A model generated the notes under the pieces. It ran no database searches, was not told the DNA's origin, and was given only the letters and a program-made list of their open reading frames with translations. Positions 43,764 through 51,976 of a stretch of 56,261 nucleotides of DNA are shown here, piece after piece. Source of the DNA: Bacteroidota bacterium (GTDB lineage Bacteria > Bacteroidota > Bacteroidia > Chitinophagales > Chitinophagaceae); assembly GCA_026391455.1 (NCBI GenBank), contig JAPLEH010000072.1, positions 1-56,261 on the forward strand, read 5' to 3'. A program made the translations under genes and the position numbers. Within the stretch, counting starts at the first letter, position 1. Every line of letters starts with the position of its first letter.

Positions 43764-45392
43764 ATGAGCACAAAAATTAAACTCTACACTTCATCCTTAT
43801 GCCTGCTTTTACTAGGCAGTGTCGCTATGGGGCAAACCACCCTGGAGATGACAACAAGGAACTTTGTGGGCAACCCAGCGGTTGGTCCCATCACAAACCC
43901 GATCGGCCCGATCTCCTTTGAGCGGGACGCTAACAACAACAACCAGTTCAGTACCGCTACGGGCAACAATGCTATAAACGTAACGATGTCGCTGAACAAC
44001 CAGCAGTTTACCGGTCTTACATACAGTAATATCTCTACCGGTCTGGCATTTGGTGGCGCTCCCACTACAGCCGTGGATGTGAATTTCCCTGCTGTACAAA
44101 AAGTGGATCCCAATGACACTTACAACCTGTTGGGTTCATTCAGTGCTGCTGTAGGCGGTCCCACGAATGATATGTTTACGTCTAACCCCTCTTCTCCTGC
44201 TACTGTGCAGGGTGGTACAGGTATCATTGCCGGAAATTTTGCTTCTCCTGCCAATGGTTCTAACGGAGCGGTTGGAATGTTCACGGCTGCACAGGTTCTG
44301 TTCGACAGACCCGGTGGTCCTGCTGTGCATAACAGCGCAACCCGTTATTATTATGGTGATTTAGTGATCACCTTCAGCCGGTTTGTTGCCAACCCGGTTA
44401 TTCATGTAGCTGGTCTGGGTGGTTCTTACCGTTATTTCCCTGTAGGTGGTACCAATATTAATGATCCGGCTCAATGGCAGTCAACGTTCTTCTCTACAGA
44501 GTTTGATGTTACGCCTGCATTCCCCATTACCCGTATGTCTGGTAACCAATTCTTCAACGTATCCGGCAACAGCATTACCAACAGCGCCACCACGCCCAAT
44601 GGAGCATCAGTAAGCACGGTTGGTGGACTGTTTCAGGATCTCGGTGCTGCTTCCGGTAGCTTCCGTATCAATGGAACAGTGAAAGTGGTAACATTGAGGA
44701 TCTTCCTCCGCGGAAGCAATGCCTCTCAGTTTCCCTGGTCTACCGTACAGGCGAATGTAAATGGTGGTAACCGCAATCCTTTCACTGGTGATATCTGGTG
44801 GGTATCTGCATCTACTGAGCCTGCTCAGTTGATCACACTGCCTTCTACTGGTCTTAACCTGAATGCAGCTTTGAATGGTAATGATGTAGTACTGAACTGG
44901 AAAACGCTGACTGAGATCAACAGCAATCATTTTGAAATAGAAAGAAGCACTGATGGCAGAAACTTCACGTCTATCAGCAGCAGAAATGCGGCTGGCAACA
45001 GTGTATCTGAAATTACATATAACATGATTGATCCCGGTATGAATGTACCCGCTTATTACTACCGTGTTAAACTGGTGGATAATGATAACCGGTATTCATA
45101 CAGTAATGTAGCCATGGTTCGTAAAGCCGGCAGTATTAAAGACGTGCGTGTGTTCCCGAACCCCGCCGCCAGCCAGTTGAACCTTGAATTCTCCAATGCT
45201 AAAGGAAACTACATGGTCACCCTGTACAACCAGGCTGGTCAGGAAGTGCTCTCTCAGCGTGCCAACATCACATTTGGTGTACAATATGTGACTGTAAACC
45301 GCAATGCATTGTCTAAAGGCAGCTACCTCGTTCGTGTAAGAAGTACTGATAATGGCGAGGTATTGTTTACAGAGAAAGTAATGTTCCAGTAA
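43764..45392 (+). CDS. Secreted protein with FN3-like segment and T9SS C-terminal domain
   Basis: 542 residues. Signal peptide (L-L-L-L-G-S-V-A-M-G-Q), a unique beta-rich region of about 330 residues, an FN3-like segment (V-L-N-W-K-T-L-T-E-I-N-S-N-H-F-E-I-E-R-S) and a T9SS type-A sorting domain starting V-F-P-N-P-A-A-S and ending T-E-K-V-M-F-Q. It is exported and anchored or released at the cell surface. Together with the SdrD gene upstream it may form a two-protein surface structure. Confidence 0.82.
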   Translation: MSTKIKLYTSSLCLLLLGSVAMGQTTLEMTTRNFVGNPAVGPITNPIGPISFERDANNNNQFSTATGNNAINVTMSLNNQQFTGLTYSNISTGLAFGGAPTTAVDVNFPAVQKVDPNDTYNLLGSFSAAVGGPTNDMFTSNPSSPATVQGGTGIIAGNFASPANGSNGAVGMFTAAQVLFDRPGGPAVHNSATRYYYGDLVITFSRFVANPVIHVAGLGGSYRYFPVGGTNINDPAQWQSTFFSTEFDVTPAFPITRMSGNQFFNVSGNSITNSATTPNGASVSTVGGLFQDLGAASGSFRINGTVKVVTLRIFLRGSNASQFPWSTVQANVNGGNRNPFTGDIWWVSASTEPAQLITLPSTGLNLNAALNGNDVVLNWKTLTEINSNHFEIERSTDGRNFTSISSRNAAGNSVSEITYNMIDPGMNVPAYYYRVKLVDNDNRYSYSNVAMVRKAGSIKDVRVFPNPAASQLNLEFSNAKGNYMVTLYNQAGQEVLSQRANITFGVQYVTVNRNALSKGSYLVRVRSTDNGEVLFTEKVMFQ

Positions 45393-45434
45393 GCATAGTT
45401 TAAAAAAATGAGCAACCAAAACATTTAATTATTT

Positions 45435-45497
45435 CGGCTGTTTTTTGCTCAAAATTTTACAGCCGTTTTTTAGCCCCCGTTCACGGGGGCTTTTTTT
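45435..45497 (+). terminator. Tandem terminators
   Basis: CGGCTGT (45435-45441) with ACAGCCG (45459-45465) and TTTTTT, then AGCCCCCGT (45472-45480), loop TC, ACGGGGGCT (45483-45491) and a T run. Two good terminators in series insulate the next SdrD unit. Confidence 0.9.
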
Positions 45498-45516
45498 ATG
45501 CATCATGAAAAACAGG

Positions 45517-45568
45517 CATAGTAAAACTACGTATTGCTTTGAATTGTAAAATAGGTTTTTTATTTTGT
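45517..45568 (+). promoter_or_regulatory. Promoter of the second SdrD gene with the shared operator
   Basis: CATAGTAAAACTACGTA (45517-45533) matches 16 of 17 positions of 38780-38796. TACGTA ends 4 nt before TTTG (45538-45541), and after 19 nt comes TATTTTGT (45561-45568), an imperfect -7 box. The 4-nt distance from box to TTTG equals that at the first SdrD promoter. A perfect TGGCATA-G-TATGCCA palindrome at 45621-45635, 20 nt before the start codon, may add leader control. Confidence 0.55.
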
Positions 45569-45654
45569 GCTTCAACCCGATCCACCAACCCTGCCTGATG
45601 TCCTTCCTGAATTAATTAACTGGCATAGTATGCCATCATGAAAACTATTATACA

Positions 45655-46695
45655 ATGAAACTCATTCATGTTGTTTTGGGAAGGATCGTACTTATTTTTC
45701 TGTTTTCCAGTTTTAGCTTCTGTAGTAAAGCGCGGGATATTGCTCCCTCTTCACTGCTTAGTACAGCTTCTGTGGGCGACCGTGTGTGGCTCGACAGGGA
45801 TGCCAATGGCCGCCAGGATGTATGGGAAGTGGGTTTTCCGGGTATAGAAGTCCAGTTGCTAAATGAGAGTGGCGTACGGATAGCTACAGTACATACCGAT
45901 GCCAATGGGTTTTACACTTTCGCTGATGTGGATGCCGGCACTACTGGTAAGACCTATGAAGTATGGTTCAAATTGCCCGACAATTATCAGTTTTGCAGAA
46001 GAAATGGCACCATTACCGATGCTCAGAACAGCGATGCCAATGAATTGACCGGCAAATCCGGTCCCTTTTTACTTTTACCCGGGCAAAACAATGATGCGTT
46101 GGATGCCGGCGTGATCAGCCCGGCGTTAGGTGCATTACCCCTGCATACGCTCGATCTTACCGCTGAACTTAAAAGCGGTCAGATAAAACTCAAATGGCTG
46201 GCCGAAAATGAAATGAACACCCGGCGTTTTGTCATTCAACAAAGTACAAACGGAACCGATTTTACTACGATCAACCTGGCAGGTATCAACGGCATTCAGA
46301 ACATACCCACGTATTATTTTTATACGGTGGATATGAACATGGTTCCGGGAGCTATGGTTTTATATTTTCGGATAAGGGCCGAAGATGAAAACAATCGTGC
46401 GGCCTATTCCAATATTGCAGTGGTGCGGATGGAAAGAATATCCGATGTGCGCTTATGGCCCAATCCCTTTTTACATAATATACAGGTGAGTTATTACAGC
46501 ATCGCAGCCACTACCCTTGATGTACGCCTCACGGATAATACAGGCGGCGAAAAATGGAAAGGGGTGATGGAAGTGAACAAGGGCATGAATCAACTAGTGA
46601 TCGATGATCTCGCCCGGCTTACAACCGGCATTTACTTACTTCAACTTACGGACCGCCAAACCGGCCAGACTTTTACCGGTAAACTGATAAAGTAA
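45655..46695 (+). CDS. SdrD_B-domain protein with T9SS sorting domain
   Basis: 346 residues: signal peptide, one SdrD_B domain (S-V-G-D-R-V-W-L-D-R-D-A-N-G-R-Q-D), an FN3-like segment (K-L-K-W-L-A-E-N-E-M-N-T-R-R-F) and a T9SS type-A sorting domain (L-W-P-N-P-F to F-T-G-K-L-I-K). It looks like a minimal relative of the large SdrD protein joined to the C-terminal half of the 43764 protein. It is probably a surface protein under the same regulator. Confidence 0.85.
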   Translation: MKLIHVVLGRIVLIFLFSSFSFCSKARDIAPSSLLSTASVGDRVWLDRDANGRQDVWEVGFPGIEVQLLNESGVRIATVHTDANGFYTFADVDAGTTGKTYEVWFKLPDNYQFCRRNGTITDAQNSDANELTGKSGPFLLLPGQNNDALDAGVISPALGALPLHTLDLTAELKSGQIKLKWLAENEMNTRRFVIQQSTNGTDFTTINLAGINGIQNIPTYYFYTVDMNMVPGAMVLYFRIRAEDENNRAAYSNIAVVRMERISDVRLWPNPFLHNIQVSYYSIAATTLDVRLTDNTGGEKWKGVMEVNKGMNQLVIDDLARLTTGIYLLQLTDRQTGQTFTGKLIK

Positions 46696-46813
46696 CTATC
46701 AAATCTTACTTGTTTATGCTTTTTCTCCTGAGGGGGTAAAATTCTGTTGCAGGGGCACGCCATTCCATACAATTGCTTAAATTGGGTTCTGTTTGCCGAA
46801 ATAAAATATCCCA

Positions 46814-47584
46814 ATGGCCTCCTTTAGCGACAGATTAAAAAATTTTCACCCGGTCAGAAAGATCGTATATTTCTTTGTTGGGCTTTTTTCTTATCCGGGT
46901 CTGGCCATCATCAATAAATTAAAGATCAGCGGTACAGAACATTTTAAGGATCTCCCACCGAGAAATGTATTATTTGTAAGTAACCATCAGACTTATTTTG
47001 CCGACGTGATCACCTTCCTGCATATATTTTGTGCAGTGAAATGGAGAAAAAATAATCGCCTGGGGGTGCCTTATTACCTCCTCAATCCTTTTACCCGTGT
47101 AAACTATGTGGCCGCAGAAGAAACGATGAAAGGAAGTTTTATCAGCCGGATTTTTTTGCTTGCCGGTGGTCTAACGGTGAAGCGTACATGGAAAGCAGAA
47201 GGTAACGAGAAGCGGAGAGGCCTTGATCCATCGGACACCCGAAAGATCACACGGGCATTGCAGCATAACTGGGTCATTACCTTTCCGCAGGGAACCACCA
47301 AGCCCTTTGCACCTGGAAGAAAAGGTACGGCTCTCATCATTAAACAAATGAAACCAGTTGTAATTCCGGTGGTGATCTCCGGATTTTGGCGGGCCTTCAA
47401 TAAAAAAGGGTTACGATTCAAAAAGAAGAATACATTGCTTACGGTAACATTTAAACCACCGTTGGTGATCGATTATGAAGCTCCGGCTGAATTGATATTG
47501 ACCCAAATCATGGATGCCATTGAACAAAGTAAAAAATTCATGCTGATGGGGAAACATCATTGGCAAACAGGGGCGAAGTTGTAA
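46814..47584 (+). CDS. Lysophospholipid acyltransferase family protein
   Basis: 256 residues. The catalytic motif is S-N-H-Q-T-Y-F-A-D (H-x4-D), and the second motif is F-P-Q-G-T-T, with Gln where AGPATs usually have Glu. An N-terminal amphipathic or membrane segment (I-V-Y-F-F-V-G-L-F) is present. It probably acylates lysophosphatidic acid or a similar lipid; the E-to-Q change leaves substrate choice uncertain. It converges with the thioesterase gene. Confidence 0.82.
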   Translation: MASFSDRLKNFHPVRKIVYFFVGLFSYPGLAIINKLKISGTEHFKDLPPRNVLFVSNHQTYFADVITFLHIFCAVKWRKNNRLGVPYYLLNPFTRVNYVAAEETMKGSFISRIFLLAGGLTVKRTWKAEGNEKRRGLDPSDTRKITRALQHNWVITFPQGTTKPFAPGRKGTALIIKQMKPVVIPVVISGFWRAFNKKGLRFKKKNTLLTVTFKPPLVIDYEAPAELILTQIMDAIEQSKKFMLMGKHHWQTGAKL

Positions 47585-47627
47585 GTTTTAAGTGTTAAGG
47601 TATACGGCTGTTAACTTAAAACTTACA
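47582..47627. repeat. Inverted word repeat filling a convergent spacer
   Basis: GTAAGTTTTAAGTGTTAA (47581-47598, including the acyltransferase stop codon) pairs with TTAACTTAAAACTTAC (47611-47626) with a 2-nt bulge. The word AAGTTTTAAG repeats inside, as AAATGTG does in the ribosomal spacers. It may serve as a stem shared by both converging transcripts. Confidence 0.65.
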
Positions 47628-47638
47628 ACTTATCACTT

Positions 47639-48154
47639 CTAGTCTTTAAAAAACAGGGCTTTCAGTTCCAGCGCATCGTCTGGTTTCATTTTTCCGCCAA
47701 GTACAAGACGCAATTGTCTTCTGCGGAGGGCTCCGTCAAATAATTTTTTCTCTTCTTCTGTTTCTGCATTAAGCTGGGGTACTGGTCTGGGTTTACGGTT
47801 GGGATCGAGTGCCACGAATGTATAGTAGGCTTCGTTGCTTTTGTATTTATATTGCTGGGTCATATCTTCTCCCCATACTTTCAGGTGTATCTCCATGGAG
47901 GAGTTAAAGGCCCGTGTTACTTTGGCCTCTATGTGTACCGCATTCCCAAGTTTGATGGGATTCTCGAAGGAGATATTGTCGACAGAAGCGGTCACCACCG
48001 GGGCGTTGCAATGCTTTTGTGCGGCAAGGGCAGCGGCAATGTCCATCCAGTACATTAGTCTTCCTCCCATCAGGTTGCCGAATACATTGGTATCGTTGGG
48101 GAGTACGATCTCTGTCATGATCGTGAGACTGGCTGCTGCTTTCCTTGCTTCCAT
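47639..48154 (-). CDS. Acyl-CoA thioesterase, YciA/BACH-like hotdog fold
   Basis: 171 residues from ATG 48154, chosen because the 15 residues before it in the longer frame are basic and atypical. The motif P-N-D-T-N-V-F-G-N-L-M-G-G-R-L-M-Y-W-M-D carries the catalytic Asn/Asp of this family, and S-V-D-N-I-S-F-E-N-P-I is the second strand. It releases CoA from acyl-CoAs in the cytoplasm. It is the last gene of a minus-strand run beginning with the cryptochrome. Confidence 0.88.
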   Translation of the reverse strand: MEARKAAASLTIMTEIVLPNDTNVFGNLMGGRLMYWMDIAAALAAQKHCNAPVVTASVDNISFENPIKLGNAVHIEAKVTRAFNSSMEIHLKVWGEDMTQQYKYKSNEAYYTFVALDPNRKPRPVPQLNAETEEEKKLFDGALRRRQLRLVLGGKMKPDDALELKALFFKD

Positions 48155-48223
48155 CGTTTTTCTTTTTTGTTTTACTGCATTGATTATAATGCCGTGCAAA
48201 GATAAGCAGTATGTTCCTCCCGG

Positions 48224-49351
48224 TCAGGCCCGTTGCAGTAGTGCATGATTTTTTTCCTTTTTTCGCATACTGGCTCCGCATTTTTTCCAATAACTAAAGA
48301 AGGAATGAAAAGAGCCGCTGACTTCCGGAAAAAGCCAATCGCGGTCATCTTTTGTACCTGGAAAATGTTTGTACAAAGGATGTTCTTTGGAATATACAGC
48401 GGGAAAGGAGGCCAGTCCGGGTATTTCATTTAATTCTCCGGTAAACACCTGTAGCCCACTGATATTGCCGGCAAGTGCCAGTATGAACCGGAGCACACGC
48501 TCGCTCACCGGATGTTTGCGGAAATGGGATGGTTCCAGTAGTAGAATTCGGTTTGCCGCTATATCTTTTTTCCAGTTTGGATCAAGGTTATAGGATGTAT
48601 AGAGCAGCAAGGGAAGGGTGGGATCCAATACTGGTACTTTTTTCTCTGGAAGTACTGTAAGGGGTGAAAAGGGGATATGACGGTTAAGTATATGCGGAAT
48701 TTCAAGATGCGGCAGTATTTCATACGAATAATCGAGGAACGTATCCCGTTGCACCATACCTGTATATTTATTGATATTCTCCTGGTTGCAATAATATTGT
48801 TTGGATGAAAAATGTCCGGTTACCCATTGCCAGCTAAGTGCATTACTCGCCAGGTCGCCATCCAGTAAATGATAATACATCCAGGAGGCAGGTGTTTTCC
48901 AATCTGCCTTACCTACATTGCAGGCAATACTGGCAATATACATCCGCAGGTGGTTATGTATGTATCCTGTCTGGTACAATTGTGCCACTGCATCATCCAC
49001 CGCATCAATACCTGTTTCCGCCCTTAGCAGGGCCTCGGGTATTTGCTGATGACGTGTGCCGGTATAGCGCAGACGCATATCGTCGAGGATATCATCTTCC
49101 GCATATTGCCAGGTGCGTTGAAAGAATTCCCGCCAGGACATTTGTTGCATCAACCTCTCGAGTTGATCTGTTGAATACCCTTTTTCTTCCAACCGGTCCA
49201 GAATTTGGCGGGTGGAGATTACCCCTCTGGCAATATAGGGCGAAAGAAATGATACCGCACCGGTTGTGAAATTGCGCGTTTTGCCATATTCGATGGGATC
49301 TATTGCATTGATCAGTTTTAGTATGTCGGGATAGTGTATGGGGAATTGCAT
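48224..49351 (-). CDS. Photolyase-like FAD-binding protein without N-terminal domain
   Basis: 375 residues. The region T-G-A-V-S-F-L-S-P-Y-I-A-R-G-V-I-S and M-S-W-R-E-F-F-Q-R-T-W, with W-M-Y-Y-H-L-L-D-G-D-L-A-S-N-A-L-S-W-Q-W, is the FAD-binding helical domain of photolyases. The alpha/beta antenna domain (about 130 residues) is missing and an unknown C-terminal part (about 240-375) is added. Its role in light sensing or repair is unclear. It shares the operon with a full-length cryptochrome. Confidence 0.85.
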   Translation of the reverse strand: MQFPIHYPDILKLINAIDPIEYGKTRNFTTGAVSFLSPYIARGVISTRQILDRLEEKGYSTDQLERLMQQMSWREFFQRTWQYAEDDILDDMRLRYTGTRHQQIPEALLRAETGIDAVDDAVAQLYQTGYIHNHLRMYIASIACNVGKADWKTPASWMYYHLLDGDLASNALSWQWVTGHFSSKQYYCNQENINKYTGMVQRDTFLDYSYEILPHLEIPHILNRHIPFSPLTVLPEKKVPVLDPTLPLLLYTSYNLDPNWKKDIAANRILLLEPSHFRKHPVSERVLRFILALAGNISGLQVFTGELNEIPGLASFPAVYSKEHPLYKHFPGTKDDRDWLFPEVSGSFHSFFSYWKKCGASMRKKEKNHALLQRA

Positions 49352-49472
49352 AACAGTATAACAAAAAATCGCAGCACTGGTTCTGTGCTGTTTTTCAAAA
49401 TATTGTTGATAAAGATTTTATTTCCGGTGTTCATTTGTTCAACAAAACCTTGTTCCCCTATACAAAAGTTTG

Positions 49473-49610
49473 TTAACGGTTTTGCCTGCACTGTTCGCTG
49501 CAATATTTCACTTCTTCCCATACCTTCTCCCATTTTTTCCGCCATTGAAACGGCCTCTTGCAAACGGAACAAATCTTTACAGGCAGATCAGCTTTCTTTT
49601 TTTGCTTCAT
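49473..49610 (-). CDS. DUF2256 zinc-ribbon-like small protein
   Basis: 45 residues, below usual gene-finding limits. K-I-C-S-V-C-K-R-P-F-x-W-R-K-K-W, then V-W-E-E-V-K-Y-C-S-E-Q-C-R, is the DUF2256 signature; the four cysteines (14, 17, 37, 41) probably bind zinc. The start overlaps the cryptochrome's last 23 nt, implying coupled translation. DUF2256 genes are commonly next to photolyase or cryptochrome genes; the function is unknown. Confidence 0.92.
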   Translation of the reverse strand: MKQKKKADLPVKICSVCKRPFQWRKKWEKVWEEVKYCSEQCRQNR

Positions 49611-51105
49611 AGTCCAGTTTGTTTAGAAAGGATTCTGCCTGCTGCAGGTGGGCATTTCTTTTTTCTGCAGGCATTTTATCAAATGTATGGAGGAGCATAT
49701 TCAGTCGCGGATTTTGCTGAAAGAATGAACGGTGTACATGCATGAATCGCCAGAAAAGTCCATCCCATATCGCATTCCAGCTATCTGAGGCGGTACTCGC
49801 TTTATAGTCACTCATTTTTACAATATAATTGCTGCCGCTGATATAGGGTTTGGTGGTCATTAATCCGCCATCGGCAAATTGGGTCATGCCGTATACATTG
49901 GGTACCATTACCCAGTCATAACTATCTGCATACATGATCATGAACCAGCGATAGACCTCATCCGGATCGAATTCGCAAAGCAGCATAAAATTCCCAAGGA
50001 TCATCAGTCTTTCTATATGATGCGAATAACCGGTCTTCCACACTTTTTGGATCACCTTATCCACGGGTACTATTCCGGTTGTCCCGTTCCAGAAGGAAGG
50101 AGGGATTTTACGGGTAAAGCCCCAATAATTGGTAGTGCGCTGCCGGCTGCCTTCCCGTTCGTACACAATACGGATAAACTCCCGCCACCCCATTACCTGA
50201 CGTATGAAACCTTCCACCGAGTTCAGGGGCGTTTGAAAACGCTGCGCTGCACCCAGTGCTTTATCGATTATTTGTTGCGGATGCAGCAACCCGATATTGA
50301 GCATTGGCGTAAGCACACTGTGGTAGAGGAAATGTTCACTTGCCACAATGGCATCTTCATAGATGCCGAATTTTTCAAATCGTTCGCTGAGAAACCGGTC
50401 CAGCCAGGCTTCTGCATCACTATGGGTAATGGGATAAAAAAGCGGTTGTGCTTCACCGTTATGATGTGCAAAATGTTGTTTGGTATATGCGATAGCTTCC
50501 TTTATGTAATCATTGGATGGACCGGGTCCTGTAACCGGGATGGATTCTCCTTTGGGAATTTTTTTCCGGTTATCGGTATCAAAAGTCCATTTGCCTCCGG
50601 CAGGTTGTCCTGAATTGTCCAGCAATATCTTTCGTTCCTTTCGTTGCCAGGTATAAAAGTCAGTTTGAAAGTATTTTTTCCGCTGATCAAAATACGGATT
50701 CACGGCTTCCATCCGATTGAGAAAATTGGGAGAGTCCGTGCGTACATATTGCATACCGGCGCTACGGGTACTTTCCTGTATCCGTTTTTCAAGCCAATTG
50801 TCGGTAGTAGCCGTATAATGAATAATGGTTATCTGTTGCGCAGCCAATGCCTGTATCAGCACGCGTATATCCGACTCTTCCCGGATAGCTTCAATATAAT
50901 GTACGGTATACCCATCCGATCGCAGGCGATCAGCATAATACTGCATGGAAGCCCGATGGAGTACGATCTTTTGCTGATGAAAAGGATATTGGGTGAAATA
51001 AAGGGATTCTTCTACCAGATATACAGGTCGCCCCTTATCCAATGATGGATGCTGCAGGTACAATTGGTGAGGAAACACGAGTGAAACAGCATAGTTTTTG
51101 GTCAT
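49588..51105 (-). CDS. Cryptochrome/photolyase, FeS-BCP (PhrB/CryB) type, lacking cluster cysteines
   Basis: 505 residues. It shows the N-terminal domain (F-P-H-Q-L), the FAD domain R-Q-V-M-G-W-R-E-F-I-R and the C-terminal M-P-N-V-Y-G-M equivalent (V-M-V-P-N-V-Y-G-M-T-Q-F-A-D-G-G) of the (6-4)-photolyase-like bacterial family. Characterised relatives hold a [4Fe-4S] cluster on four cysteines. Here the whole protein has one cysteine (Cys377, in L-L-C-E-F-D), and the usual D-Y-C-x-x-C region reads M-S-D-Y-K-A-S-T (431-438). It may repair DNA lesions or act as a light sensor without a cluster. It heads the operon with DUF2256 and the photolyase-like gene. Confidence 0.88.
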   Translation of the reverse strand: MTKNYAVSLVFPHQLYLQHPSLDKGRPVYLVEESLYFTQYPFHQQKIVLHRASMQYYADRLRSDGYTVHYIEAIREESDIRVLIQALAAQQITIIHYTATTDNWLEKRIQESTRSAGMQYVRTDSPNFLNRMEAVNPYFDQRKKYFQTDFYTWQRKERKILLDNSGQPAGGKWTFDTDNRKKIPKGESIPVTGPGPSNDYIKEAIAYTKQHFAHHNGEAQPLFYPITHSDAEAWLDRFLSERFEKFGIYEDAIVASEHFLYHSVLTPMLNIGLLHPQQIIDKALGAAQRFQTPLNSVEGFIRQVMGWREFIRIVYEREGSRQRTTNYWGFTRKIPPSFWNGTTGIVPVDKVIQKVWKTGYSHHIERLMILGNFMLLCEFDPDEVYRWFMIMYADSYDWVMVPNVYGMTQFADGGLMTTKPYISGSNYIVKMSDYKASTASDSWNAIWDGLFWRFMHVHRSFFQQNPRLNMLLHTFDKMPAEKRNAHLQQAESFLNKLDYEAKKES

Positions 51106-51178
51106 GCAACTGGTAATGATGATGTAATGTAGTATTCAACAAAAAGCCGGTTGTATTGTTGATTGGTAAATCATTTTT

Positions 51179-51895
51179 ATGGAATCATTGAAAGGCAAGC
51201 ATATACTGATCACCGGGGCAACCGGGGGTATTGGGTCGCATACAGCCCGTTTGTTGTCCGGAAGCGGGGCTAAATTATTTCTGACAGGTCGAAATGGTGT
51301 CAAATTGCAACAGTTGGCTTCCGAACTGGGTATTAGTGAAGCGGATTCTGTTACCTGCGATATAGCAGAGCCGGAACAAGTGGCCTTGCTGAAAGAACGA
51401 TTTTTTGCAGTGCATCCCACGCTGGATATTCTGGTCAATGCAGCCGGTATTGGCATCATCAAGACGCTGGAGACCATGACCGAAGCGGAATTTTTAAAGA
51501 CCCTTCATTATAATCTTTACGGCCCTTTTCTATTGGTCAAAAATTTTTTGCCTGCCATGAAGGAAGTAAAAAAAGGACTTATTATAAATATTCCCGGTGT
51601 GTTAGGCAAAGTACCCATGGCCGGGGCTGCTGCTTACAGTGCCAGCAAATATGGGTTGGTGGGTATGATGCAGAGTATTCGCGAGGAAGTAAAACGTACA
51701 GATATACGCATTACGAATATTTTCATGGGTGGTGTGGATTCAGCTTTTTGGGATAACATCGATCTGCGGGTGCAGCGGGAAAAAATGATCCAGGTGGAAG
51801 AAGCGGCCCGGGCCATTTGGTTTTTGTGCCAGCAACCCGCCAGTGGTGTGGTGAGTGAAATGGTATTGCAACCCTTTAACCACCAGGCGATATAA
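51179..51895 (+). CDS. Short-chain dehydrogenase-like protein without the catalytic serine
   Basis: 238 residues. The NAD(P) site is T-G-A-T-G-G-I-G, N-A-A-G is present, and Y-S-A-S-K (Tyr153, Lys157) is intact. At the place of the catalytic serine, 13 residues before the Tyr, stands Gly140 (I-N-I-P-G-V-L-G instead of the usual I-N-I-S-S). Activity may be reduced or changed. It is divergent from the cryptochrome operon with 73 bp between the starts; SDR genes near photolyase genes are common in this phylum. Confidence 0.85.
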   Translation: MESLKGKHILITGATGGIGSHTARLLSGSGAKLFLTGRNGVKLQQLASELGISEADSVTCDIAEPEQVALLKERFFAVHPTLDILVNAAGIGIIKTLETMTEAEFLKTLHYNLYGPFLLVKNFLPAMKEVKKGLIINIPGVLGKVPMAGAAAYSASKYGLVGMMQSIREEVKRTDIRITNIFMGGVDSAFWDNIDLRVQREKMIQVEEAARAIWFLCQQPASGVVSEMVLQPFNHQAI

Positions 51896-51912
51896 ATACG
51901 AGCAAAGTCAGG

Positions 51913-51942
51913 TTGCCAATTATCCGGTTTCAGCTAATTTTG
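51913..51942 (+). promoter_or_regulatory. Promoter of the proline dehydrogenase gene
   Basis: TTG (51913-51915), a 19-nt spacer and TAATTTTG (51935-51942), a perfect -7 box. Transcription would start near 51948, about 30 nt before the start codon. The promoter begins 18 nt after the SDR stop. Confidence 0.7.
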
Positions 51943-51976
51943 CGGCAGCCCTTCCGGGCCCTCAAACGATCGCCAT

